A stretch of 64,000 bases of DNA. Origin: Paracoccus limosus (lineage in GTDB: Bacteria; Pseudomonadota; Alphaproteobacteria; Rhodobacterales; Rhodobacteraceae). The position numbers were made by a program, and so were the translations under genes. Within the stretch, counting starts at the first letter, position 1; every line of letters starts with the position of its first letter. Below are positions 1 through 6,755 of the stretch, piece after piece. The DNA is taken from contig NZ_WMIF01000006.1 of the NCBI RefSeq assembly GCF_009711185.1, positions 1-64,000 of the forward strand, read 5' to 3'. The notes beneath the pieces are model-generated. The model did no database searches and was not told the DNA's origin. It saw only the letters and a program-made list of their open reading frames with translations.

Positions 1-155
1 TCCGATAATCATCGAAGGCACAATGGACCCAACCCCCGGTCGGTGGGGTCCCTTTTGGACGCCGATCACCCCAGAAGCGGGGTCCTTATTGCAAGCCGTT
101 CAACACCCTAAGCGGCCCCGGAGCGATTCTTCCATCCAGAACAAACGAGAACGTG

Positions 156-178
156 GCCCCGCTTCGGCGGGGCTTTTT
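156..178 (+). terminator. Rho-independent terminator before the tail fibre gene
   Basis: A 7-bp perfect stem GCCCCGC/GCGGGGC (156-162, 167-173) with a TTCG tetraloop is followed by TTTTT at 174-178. It lies 15 bases before the start at 193, so it probably ends an upstream phage transcript, or lets a fraction read through into the fibre gene. Two weaker C/G-rich hairpins precede it, at about 25-51 and 68-83. Confidence 0.7.
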
Positions 179-192
179 GCATTGGAGCGCCA

Positions 193-1218
193 ATGGCAAC
201 CATCCTGAACCTGAACCAAAACCGAGCGGTGGACGTGAACGGCATCGCTGCGCCCGGCGCGCTGGCCTATTTCTACCGATCCGGCACGAACACGGCGAAG
301 ATCGTCTATTCCGATCCCGCCTGCACCACGCCGCACCCAACGCCGCTTGCTGCTGACGGCGCGGGGGTGTTCCCGCCGATCTACACCCTCGGAGATGGCG
401 ATATTCGCGTGCGCATCACGACTGCCGCAGGCGCCGTTCTGGCAGGCTACCCCATCGACCCGGTGCAGCTTGTCTCGACCGATAATGTTGGCGCCGCTGG
501 CGTCTCGTTCCGCCCGACAGAGGCGGTCCCGGAAAAGACGGTCCAGAAGGCGATTGAGAGGGTGCAGGCGAATATCCTTGCCCCTCTGGCCGACTTTGGC
601 CTTGGCGTCACCGGCAATGCCACCTTGCTCAGCAATATCGACAACATCGAAATCGCATCCGGTGTCTATCGCTACAACGGCGATAGCTACGGCACATTCC
701 CGACGGGGCTGGTGCCGGACGCCGGCGGCCTGATCCAGTTTTGGCGCGTCTCAGCCAATGCGGCCTTGATGACGCTCTCAGCTGTTGGAAGTCGTAGGCA
801 GCACGTCCGGGTTTTGGCCGGCGGGGAGTGGGGCGCGTGGGCTTGGCTCATGCAGTCCAGTGACACCGCGACTGATGCGATCTGGGCTGCAGGAACATCC
901 GAGACGCCGGCCGTCCTCTCGCCGAAATCGCTCAAGGCCGCCAAGGGCGCCGATGATCGCGTCTGGTCGGTCGTCACTGCCGACCGGGCGCGGAACATCA
1001 ACTACCAGAATGCCACCGGCCGCACGATTCAGGTCATCATCCAGATGGGGGTGAACGTCTCTGGCGATATCCTGTGCGGAGCATCATCCACGACCATGGC
1101 GACGATTTGCAGCGTCGGTGATTGGGACGGGTGGCCGGTCACGTTCGATGTTCCCCCCGGTCATTATTACAGGATCACCTCGACGGCCGCGCCCGTCCGC
1201 TGGTCGGAGTTCCGCTGA
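193..1218 (+). CDS. Phage tail fibre protein with pyocin-knob-like region
   Basis: 341 aa, with ATG at 193 after a GGAG ribosome site. The N-terminal ~120 residues (extended, VxVNGxAxPGALAYFYRSGT style, then 'VYSDPACTTPHP' and 'ADGAGVFPPIY') match the anchoring segment of many phage and prophage tail fibres in which a short parameter-like repeat precedes the fibre shaft. Residues ~150-245 look like a pyocin-knob fold (YRYNGDSYGTFPTG, then a W-rich strand with GGEWGAWAWL). The C-terminal ~90 residues are beta-rich and probably form the receptor-binding tip. It overlaps the next gene by one base (TGATG), which suggests coupled translation. Receptor specificity cannot be read from the sequence. 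Confidence 0.72.
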   Translation: MATILNLNQNRAVDVNGIAAPGALAYFYRSGTNTAKIVYSDPACTTPHPTPLAADGAGVFPPIYTLGDGDIRVRITTAAGAVLAGYPIDPVQLVSTDNVGAAGVSFRPTEAVPEKTVQKAIERVQANILAPLADFGLGVTGNATLLSNIDNIEIASGVYRYNGDSYGTFPTGLVPDAGGLIQFWRVSANAALMTLSAVGSRRQHVRVLAGGEWGAWAWLMQSSDTATDAIWAAGTSETPAVLSPKSLKAAKGADDRVWSVVTADRARNINYQNATGRTIQVIIQMGVNVSGDILCGASSTTMATICSVGDWDGWPVTFDVPPGHYYRITSTAAPVRWSEFR

Positions 1219-1568
1219 TGCAGGATGTTGTTTCCGTTCCCCCGCTGACCCTCTGGCCCACCCAGGAGACGCGTCAGTCATGGCGCTACCTGGAGGCTGA
1301 AACCCCGGTCGATTTCACCCAGACCGTCGATGGGGCTGCCTATTCCGCCGAGCTGCTGATCCTGCGCAAGAAGGTGGTCGAATACCGGGTGCCGCTGGCG
1401 CTGGACGGCGACGGATACCTGACCGCCACCATCCCCGCGCAAGTCGGGCAGGACATGCGGTCCTGCAGGCGCATCGACGCTGCATACCAGATCACCATTA
1501 CCGCGCCGCTGCCCGACCTCAATGTCGTCTGGCAAGGGCCCGTCATTGTTCAGGAGATTGCAGCATGA
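1218..1568 (+). CDS. Small phage tail-associated protein
   Basis: 116 aa. The ATG at 1218 overlaps the TGA of the fibre gene, and the last codons overlap the next start (ATGA at 1565), so it sits in a tightly coupled three-gene tail cassette. The sequence is mostly beta-strand-like (TPVDFTQTVDGAAYSAELLI, then VEYRVPLALDGDGYLTATI) with no cysteine-rich or membrane segment. I do not recognise a named family. Position between two fibre-type proteins suggests a fibre connector, baseplate adaptor or fibre chaperone. The in-frame reading extends upstream to 1122, but that part would lie inside the fibre gene. Confidence 0.65.
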   Translation: MQDVVSVPPLTLWPTQETRQSWRYLEAETPVDFTQTVDGAAYSAELLILRKKVVEYRVPLALDGDGYLTATIPAQVGQDMRSCRRIDAAYQITITAPLPDLNVVWQGPVIVQEIAA

Positions 1569-3820
1569 GCTACATCAACAGGACCATCGTCGTGCAGTCC
1601 GACAGCCGGTATCTGACCCAGCGCGTCACTGCGATGATCGCTGGCTACGATCAGGCGATGGCGACCATCGGCGGCATTCAGCAGGCGGCGGATCGCGCCA
1701 ATGCTGCGGCAGACCGGGCAGAGGATATCGCCGAATCTGTATCTGGGATGGTCCTCAGCTATGCCGACATGCAGGCGCTGCGGGACAGCACGAATGCGTT
1801 GATCGCGGGCACGACCGTGAGCGTGCGGACCAACGGGGCGTGGAAGGTGGCGCCGGCCGCCGCCACGGATACCCACTTCTCGCGGCTCGACGGGGTGAGG
1901 TTCTATGAGGCTGGCCCGATCTTCACGACTCGCGCGCGGATGGCGCAGGCGGTGGCGCGTGGCGATCTGGCCGAGGGCGACATTCGCATGGTGCGTCGGA
2001 TGCGGTATCAGGTGGACCCCACCGGCCCGGACGGCTTGCTGGCGCTGGATATGGACTGGCGCGGCGGCATGGACCGCTGGGTAGCGCGCATGAAGGCCGG
2101 CGGCGCGGTCACAGCCGCCGCGTTCGGCGACAGCCTGATCGACGGCAATGGCTCGACCGGCTGGACCCCGAACCCGACCAATGGTGACGGGACGGCAGTC
2201 GGGTCGACGGCGCATGAGCCGCCGAACGCATGGCCGGCGGTGCTGCAAACTACCCTGCGGGCGATGCACGCGAACAGCGGGATCACGATCTGGAACGCAG
2301 GATATGGCGGCAAGACGGTCATCGACGGCTGGGCGCGCAACAACCTGCGGCGCGCGATCATCGACAACCCGGCTTATGGCACGCCGAACCTGCTGCTTAT
2401 CGGATTCGGGGTCAACGACGTGGTGCATCCCAGCTTCACGGTCGAGGGCTATTACACCCAGTTCAGATACATCCTGAGCCAGTGCGATTATTGGGGGATC
2501 GTCCCGGTTATCCTGACCCCGGATCCGGTGGCGGCTCTGAACTTCGGCCGGCAGGCTGGCAACGCCACGACCGTCACCGAGGTGCTGCGTCGGCTGGCCG
2601 GCGAGTTCGGTGTTGATGCGATCGAGGTTCACGACGCCATGACCGAGGTGATGGACGCCATTGGCGGCAACTCCCGCTGGCGCATGGCGCAGCCAGACGG
2701 CACCCATGGCGGCGACAGCTGGCATAGCGTCAAAGCGGGCTATATCGCAGCCCGGCTCAACCCGAACACGCTCTGGTTGGGAGACGACGCAGTGGCTAAC
2801 GTCGCCAGTTGGTCGCGCCACGCCAACACCCACCGCCTGACCTATGACCTGACGGCGGCAGAGGGTGCATCCCCGATCAACAATGCGGTCGGCGCCTCGA
2901 TGAACGTGCAGGCCGGCACCTATGCGGTGAGCCAGCGCCTGATCGATATGTGGGTGTGGTCGGTGCATGACGCGCGGCGGATCTTCTGGAACAGCGTGGA
3001 CGGAGATGGCTTCTACAGCCCCCGCGCCTTGGCCGACGCTCCCCGGCTGACGAATTACAGCTATCTGACCCGTGTCGCATCGAACATCCCAAGCCCCACA
3101 GCGGGACAGGCTCAGGGTGCGGCTGGGCGGCGGGCGGCGGAAACGCCGGCTTTTGTCGGCACGCTCTATCCCGGCCTGTCCCGCATCTCGTTCCTCGCAC
3201 CGGCGGACAACAACACTTCGGCCGTATTCCTCGGCTATTTCAGCTTCTGCGAGCGGGCCACCTTCGCCAATTTCGCCCAAGCGATTCCGGCCAGCGGTGC
3301 GGGACTGGTGGTTTACGACAGCGACCAATACGGCGCGTCGCCGCTGATCGGCGGCTATGGCATGGGGCGATCGCTCGACATGGTTTTTGAGGCGTCGCTG
3401 CCGCCCGGATCCGGCGTCATGCTGCTGGCCGAGCGCATCTTCGGCGGGTCAAGCTACATCACCGACAATGGCCGGCGCGGGCTGGCTCTGTTCCGCTCCG
3501 GCGCCAATACCGCAGTGCTCTACCACATGACGTTCAGTGCCGGCGGCGCGGCGGTAGTGGGGGCGGCTCTGGCGACCGCCTCGCTAACATGGGGCGCCAC
3601 GAACCAGTTCCGGGCGCGGTTCCAGATGAGCGCGGCGGGCGAGCAGCAGGTCCTGATCTTCTCGGGATGGGACAGCAACACGCCGCTCCTGTCGGTCAAT
3701 GTGGCGCGCGGATCCGAGATGCTGCCCTTGGGCGGGCGCCCGGGGCCGATCTTTAAGCAGTTCGACATCGCCGGTGGCGGGGCCGGCGTGTTCCGCGTCC
3801 TTGACATGAGCCAGTCGTGA
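1565..3820 (+). CDS. Phage tail protein with SGNH/GDSL hydrolase domain
   Basis: 751 aa, starting at an ATGA overlap. The first ~170 residues form a helical then beta-rich stalk. From about residue 185 there is an SGNH-hydrolase domain: block I 'AAFGDSLIDGNG' with nucleophile serine near 190, block III-like 'GFGVNDVV' near 282-289, and a C-terminal 'DGTHGGDSWH' near 378 supplying the Asp/His pair. The last ~350 residues are beta-rich, lectin- or tip-like. In phages such domains deacetylate or cleave surface polysaccharide during adsorption; the substrate here is unknown. It is probably a receptor-processing tail spike working with the fibre at 193. Confidence 0.8.
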   Translation: MSYINRTIVVQSDSRYLTQRVTAMIAGYDQAMATIGGIQQAADRANAAADRAEDIAESVSGMVLSYADMQALRDSTNALIAGTTVSVRTNGAWKVAPAAATDTHFSRLDGVRFYEAGPIFTTRARMAQAVARGDLAEGDIRMVRRMRYQVDPTGPDGLLALDMDWRGGMDRWVARMKAGGAVTAAAFGDSLIDGNGSTGWTPNPTNGDGTAVGSTAHEPPNAWPAVLQTTLRAMHANSGITIWNAGYGGKTVIDGWARNNLRRAIIDNPAYGTPNLLLIGFGVNDVVHPSFTVEGYYTQFRYILSQCDYWGIVPVILTPDPVAALNFGRQAGNATTVTEVLRRLAGEFGVDAIEVHDAMTEVMDAIGGNSRWRMAQPDGTHGGDSWHSVKAGYIAARLNPNTLWLGDDAVANVASWSRHANTHRLTYDLTAAEGASPINNAVGASMNVQAGTYAVSQRLIDMWVWSVHDARRIFWNSVDGDGFYSPRALADAPRLTNYSYLTRVASNIPSPTAGQAQGAAGRRAAETPAFVGTLYPGLSRISFLAPADNNTSAVFLGYFSFCERATFANFAQAIPASGAGLVVYDSDQYGASPLIGGYGMGRSLDMVFEASLPPGSGVMLLAERIFGGSSYITDNGRRGLALFRSGANTAVLYHMTFSAGGAAVVGAALATASLTWGATNQFRARFQMSAAGEQQVLIFSGWDSNTPLLSVNVARGSEMLPLGGRPGPIFKQFDIAGGGAGVFRVLDMSQS

Positions 3821-3830
3821 GGGCCGCAGC

Positions 3831-4127
3831 ATGAGTGATCCGAGCCCCTTTCGCAGCATGGATTTCTGGATCGCGGTCGGCGTGGCGCTGATCGTCAAGG
3901 TCAAGACCAGCGCCAGCCTCGGCCCGGCCAAGGTAATCACCACTATCGCGGTCGCCGTCGGCGCGGCGTGGATAGGAACCGACTATGTGGCCGAGGTCAT
4001 CGGCGTGCCGCAGCCCGTGGCGGCCGCAATCGTGACGCTGACGGCCGAGGGCGTGATGCGCTGGCTGCTGATCGCGTCAGAGGATCCGAGGCAGGCGCTG
4101 GATCTGTGGAAATACTGGAGGAAATGA
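3831..4127 (+). CDS. Putative phage holin
   Basis: 98 aa, small and hydrophobic. An N-terminal hydrophobic stretch (FWIAVGVALIV), a second around residues 30-48 (VITTIAVAVGAAWIGT) and a third near 60-78 (VAAAIVTLTAEGVMRWLLI) suggest two or three membrane segments, with a charged C-terminal tail (EDPRQALDLWKYWRK). It lies directly upstream of the lysozyme with a 1-base overlap, the classical holin-endolysin order. Holins form the inner-membrane lesions that release or activate the endolysin. The call rests on position, size and topology, not on a recognised holin signature. Confidence 0.65.
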   Translation: MSDPSPFRSMDFWIAVGVALIVKVKTSASLGPAKVITTIAVAVGAAWIGTDYVAEVIGVPQPVAAAIVTLTAEGVMRWLLIASEDPRQALDLWKYWRK

Positions 4128-4786
4128 TGGCCATCGCAAAAGAGACGCTGGAGCACGTCAAGCGCTGGGAGGGGCTGCGCCTTGAAGCATATCCCGATCC
4201 CGGCAGTAAGGACGGCAACCCGTGGACCATCGGCTACGGCCACACCTCGGACGCGTTCATGAAGGTCTACAAGGGCCAGAAGATCACCCAGGATCAGGCC
4301 GAGGCGGCGCTGGAATACGACCTTGGCGAGGCGGAAGCTATCGTCATGCGGCTGGTCAAGGTGCCGCTGTCGGACGGCCAGCGCGGTGCGCTCACCAGCT
4401 TCGTGTTCAACGTGGGTCAGGGCAATTTCTCGAAATCGACCCTGCTCAAGCGGCTAAACGCGGGCGATTATGACGCTGTGCCGGGCCAATTGGCGAAATG
4501 GGTAAAGAACGACGGCAAGACCATGCAGGGGCTGGTCAACCGCCGGGCGGCCGAGGCCGGCCTGTGGGCAAAGGGCAGCTTCGTCGCATCTCGGACAGTC
4601 GACGCGGCCGCGCCGTCGCCGTTGACCAAGCTGGCAACGCCCGAAGGGCTGACCGCCGCCGGCGGTCTGCTGGCGGGCCTGACCGGGACGCTGCAAGGCT
4701 CGGGGCCGGTTTCCTATGCGCTGGCCGCGCTGGTGCTGATGGCTGGAGCCTATGTGCTGGTCCGGCTGCTCAAGCGGGCGCGCTAA
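4127..4786 (+). CDS. GH24 lysozyme (endolysin) with C-terminal membrane helix
   Basis: 219 aa. The ATG at 4127 is preferred over the adjacent ATG at 4124 because GGAGG (4117-4121) is then five bases upstream. Residues 9-40 carry the T4/RrrD-type lysozyme core: catalytic Glu15 in 'WEGLRLEAYPD', Asp24, and Thr34 in 'WTIGYGHT'. 'LTSFVFNVGQGNF' and 'NRRAAEAGLW' are further GH24 hallmarks. It cleaves the peptidoglycan MurNAc-GlcNAc bond. A Pro/Ala linker and a C-terminal hydrophobic segment (about 180-212, ending VRLLKRAR) are unusual for a soluble endolysin and suggest membrane tethering of the enzyme by its tail. Confidence 0.88.
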   Translation: MAIAKETLEHVKRWEGLRLEAYPDPGSKDGNPWTIGYGHTSDAFMKVYKGQKITQDQAEAALEYDLGEAEAIVMRLVKVPLSDGQRGALTSFVFNVGQGNFSKSTLLKRLNAGDYDAVPGQLAKWVKNDGKTMQGLVNRRAAEAGLWAKGSFVASRTVDAAAPSPLTKLATPEGLTAAGGLLAGLTGTLQGSGPVSYALAALVLMAGAYVLVRLLKRAR

Positions 4787-4811
4787 TTTTCATCAACCAA
4801 GGAGAAATACC

Positions 4812-5048
4812 ATGCAAACTAAAGGTGAATTCCGCGTCGGCATCAGCTTCAACCCCAGCGCGTCTGGCCTGGTGAACGACATCAAGCGCAAGGCTGCCGA
4901 CCTGATCGACCTGATCGACAGCATCTCCAGCGATCGCGACAGTGAGCGCGGTAATGAGGCTGGACGCCTCAAAGCATTGGCCCAAACCGCAGTCGAAGAA
5001 GCGGCTATGTGGGCTGTGAAGGCGGCCACAAAGCCAGAGCGCGAATGA
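4812..5048 (+). CDS. Acb2/Tad1-like hairpin protein, candidate anti-CBASS/anti-Thoeris sponge
   Basis: 78 aa, with AAGGAG seven bases before the ATG. A short N-terminal strand (FRVGISFNPS) leads into two predicted helices: residues ~18-38 (IKRKAADLIDLIDSI) and ~47-74 (RLKALAQTAVEEAAMWAVKA). The second helix, with its E-x-A-MWAxKA ending, is how I remember the helical hairpin of phage Acb2/Tad1 proteins, which sequester cyclic oligonucleotides or cADPR-type signals made by CBASS and Thoeris. It lies in the late lysis operon between lysozyme and spanins; its stop overlaps the i-spanin start. No search was possible, so the family call is from pattern memory. Otherwise it would be an uncharacterised lysis-cassette protein. 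Confidence 0.55.
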   Translation: MQTKGEFRVGISFNPSASGLVNDIKRKAADLIDLIDSISSDRDSERGNEAGRLKALAQTAVEEAAMWAVKAATKPERE

Positions 5049-5266
5049 TCTCCCGCATCCAAGCATGGCTCGCCGCCCTCGGCGTCGCCCTCGCGGCCAT
5101 CCTCGGGGCATGGCTCCGGGGCCGGTCGGCAGGCAAGGCCGACGCTCAGGCGCGGCAGGACAAGGCATATCGCGAAACGCGGGGGAAGATCGATGCGGTG
5201 GAAGATCCTGGCAAGCTGTCTGATGCTGATGTGCGTGAACGCCTGCGCAAACACGCAGGCCTCTGA
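5045..5266 (+). CDS. Phage i-spanin-like inner-membrane protein (Rz-like)
   Basis: 73 aa. The start at 5045 overlaps the previous stop (ATGA). A single N-terminal transmembrane segment (residues ~7-24, WLAALGVALAAILGAWL) is followed by a basic, helical periplasmic part (ARQDKAYRETRGKID, then DPGKLSDADVRERLRKHAG). The 'YRETRxKID' block is common in short Rz-like proteins of alphaproteobacterial phages. The spanin complex fuses inner and outer membranes in the last step of lysis. The o-spanin is encoded inside its 3' end in another frame, which supports the assignment. Confidence 0.75.
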   Translation: MISRIQAWLAALGVALAAILGAWLRGRSAGKADAQARQDKAYRETRGKIDAVEDPGKLSDADVRERLRKHAGL

Positions 5267-5399
5267 CGCGGCGATCTGCGACGGGACGCGCACGAGCCGG
5301 CAGGCGCTGGCCGCCGCGCTGGTCGAGGACGGCGGGCCGCAGAGCCAGCGCGCCGGGCTGCTGGTGCTGGATAAGATGCGGGCAGGGTGTCTGAATTAA
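5193..5399 (+). CDS. Phage o-spanin-like lipoprotein (Rz1-like), embedded reading frame
   Basis: 68 aa, starting at 5193 inside the i-spanin gene and running past its end in another frame. The N-terminus is a lipoprotein signal: MRWK, a hydrophobic core, then lipobox-like VNAC with the lipidated Cys at position 18. The mature part is about 50 residues, with a second Cys pair (AICDGT, RAGCLN). The embedded or overlapping architecture and a short outer-membrane lipoprotein are the two defining traits of Rz/Rz1 pairs. It would bind the i-spanin across the periplasm. Confidence 0.72.
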   Translation: MRWKILASCLMLMCVNACANTQASDAAICDGTRTSRQALAAALVEDGGPQSQRAGLLVLDKMRAGCLN

Positions 5400-5421
5400 C
5401 CGCCGCCCCAAACACCAGCCA

Positions 5422-5814
5422 TCAGTCCGACCAAATCAGATCAACCTCAACGCCCTCTTCGTCCAATATCGCAGCGGCGGTATGGGCTGCAATCTGAAAT
5501 GGCCCGAGAAACCCTCCTGCCGCTTTGCCACGCCCTGGCCAGTGCGGCCACTCAGCACGCAGCGCCTCTATAGTGCGCGGGATGCGAATAGCAGCCTCAC
5601 CACTTTCGAGGCGCTGCACGAGCTCGTCGGTTATGGATTCTATGTCGTCATGCACGTCCTGAATGGCGCGCAGGGCATCAGCCGGGCAAGGCCGGGTGCC
5701 ACTCATAATGTGCTGCGCCATCCTCAGGCCGCTCCAGCCGCCGATTTCGGCCAGGTCGTTGGCAGTCAGCCCGAGAGCGCGGATCAAGCACGAAGCGAAA
5801 GCATCGGTTGGCAT
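5422..5814 (-). CDS. Aca2/YdiL-like (DUF1870) putative HTH repressor
   Basis: 130 aa from the ATG at 5814; a longer reading to 5889 exists but adds a Lys/Ser-rich, unlikely N-terminus. Residues ~9-45 look like a helix-turn-helix (LGLTANDLAEIGGWSG, then a helix ending in 'SGTRPCPADAL'), then a long helix ending 'QRLESGE', then a C-terminal domain ending 'GVEVDLIW'. Element lengths and key positions (L.L...A.E.G...R..Q...SG....P.D) fit what I remember of Aca2 and E. coli YdiL, dimeric repressors that autoregulate anti-CRISPR operons. It is the last gene of a minus-strand pair; the upstream 77-aa gene carries the operator-like promoter. The -10-like TACAAT lies only a few bases before the ATG, and ribosome-site spacing is poor. 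Confidence 0.5.
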   Translation of the reverse strand: MPTDAFASCLIRALGLTANDLAEIGGWSGLRMAQHIMSGTRPCPADALRAIQDVHDDIESITDELVQRLESGEAAIRIPRTIEALRAEWPHWPGRGKAAGGFLGPFQIAAHTAAAILDEEGVEVDLIWSD

Positions 5815-5920
5815 ATCGGATTGTATCCTAATCTTGAAGCAACAGCCCGACAGTATTTTTGAGCTTCCGCTGGGCTGTGGCTTCCTCATGGTCCGTGAAG
5901 TAATCTCCGGCCTTTATGCG

Positions 5921-6154
5921 TTACAACCCCGCGAGCTGGCGCCACCGCTCCTGAGCCGCTTCCCGGCTGTCGAACTCATCTATCACCATATAAACAGGCG
6001 CCTCGAACTTGATCTGGCCGCCGACATCCCCCGGCGCGTAGGCAGGGGACCACGGGGCTGCAATGCCGTATTTCCCGCCAGGAATGGCGATGATAATCTT
6101 GCGGCCAGCGTCGCTAAACTCCGGATTTTTGGGGAAAAAGTTGATGTTTTGCAT
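5921..6154 (-). CDS. Small phage accessory protein of unknown function, candidate anti-defence gene
   Basis: 77 aa, with AAGGAG seven bases before the ATG at 6154. The protein is compact and mildly aromatic (MQNINFFPKNPEF, then IIIAIPGGKYGIAAPW, then PVYMVIDEFDSREAAQERW) and has no signal peptide or membrane segment. I recognise no family. It is the first gene behind a promoter with a palindromic spacer, and the next gene on the same strand (106 bases on) looks like an Aca2-type repressor. That layout is the one used to find anti-CRISPR genes by guilt by association. Its biochemical role cannot be told from sequence. Confidence 0.6.
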   Translation of the reverse strand: MQNINFFPKNPEFSDAGRKIIIAIPGGKYGIAAPWSPAYAPGDVGGQIKFEAPVYMVIDEFDSREAAQERWRQLAGL

Positions 6155-6203
6155 CTGTCTGTCTCCTTGAGAGGCGCGGCCCATGCCGTCTGCCTGTGAG
6201 ATG

Positions 6204-6232
6204 ACACTAAGTTCGCTTCGCGAACTACGCAA
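6204..6232 (-). promoter_or_regulatory. Putative promoter with palindromic operator filling the spacer
   Basis: Read on the minus strand, a -35-like TTGCGT (6232-6227) and a -10-like TAGTGT (6209-6204) are separated by exactly 17 bases. Those 17 bases are the inverted repeat AGTTCGCGAAGCGAACT (7-bp arms, 3-base centre). A repressor dimer bound there would block RNA polymerase. The transcript would start near 6197 and run into the 77-aa gene. A second short dyad (GGCGA/TCGCC, 6249-6265) lies just upstream. The -10 match is modest, so the palindrome is more certain than the promoter. Confidence 0.5.
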
Positions 6233-6320
6233 GCGAAAAATGCGGATAGGCGAGAAATAATCGCCGGCAGCTTAACACGTCCCGCCGCTCATGTTCGCAG
6301 ATCAGCGATCTGATGACACG

Positions 6321-6755
6321 TCAGCCCCGATGGCGGGCGCGGTGCTGGGAGAGGGCAGCCACAGTATCGACGTGCCCGCAGTCGCAGAACATTACTTCTC
6401 GGTAAGTTTGGTAGACGCGGCAGTCCCCGTCATGCGCGCCACCATCGCGATCCTCCAGCACCGCCGCCAGTTCATCCCCGTGCCGGCGCTCGTCGGTTAG
6501 GGCGGCCCGCAGCCTCTCGCTTTCCTCGACCTCTGCCGCCAGTGAGGCCGTGAGGCGTTCAACGTTGACGCGGAGGCGGGCGATTTCGTCGAAACTGCTG
6601 CCCTCGAAATATCCGGCGGTGGATGCAAGGTCCGCGCTCTCCGGCATGGCGCAGAAGGCATCCACCAGCTTGTGCTGGTATTCGCGCGCCTCGTCCTCGC
6701 TCTCGAAAGCGTAGACGATCAGGCGCACCGACCAATAGCGGTCCTCGTCACTCAT
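6321..6755 (-). CDS. Phage hypothetical protein with coiled coil and Cys/His tail
   Basis: 144 aa; the ATG at 6755 overlaps the stop of the upstream gene (ATGA), so the two are translationally coupled. The N-terminus (SVRLIVYAFESEDEAREYQHKL) is alpha/beta. Residues ~52-100 are a Glu/Arg/Leu-rich coiled coil (LRVNVERLTASLAAEVEESE). The C-terminus is Cys/His-rich (GDCRVYQ, FCDCGH, then SQHRARH) and could bind zinc. No family is recognised. Coiled coil plus a possible zinc knuckle is common in small early phage proteins of unknown role. Confidence 0.6.
   Translation of the reverse strand: MSDEDRYWSVRLIVYAFESEDEAREYQHKLVDAFCAMPESADLASTAGYFEGSSFDEIARLRVNVERLTASLAAEVEESERLRAALTDERRHGDELAAVLEDRDGGAHDGDCRVYQTYREVMFCDCGHVDTVAALSQHRARHRG

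Noticed and set aside
1..5399. Gene transfer agent cluster (common in Rhodobacteraceae)
   Set aside because: The genes are tail spikes and a phage-type lysis cassette next to a tRNA attachment site, not the conserved GTA order.
5663..6199. 178-codon plus-strand frame across the two small minus-strand phage genes
   Set aside because: The minus-strand genes have a ribosome site, operator and protein-like composition; the plus frame has none of these.
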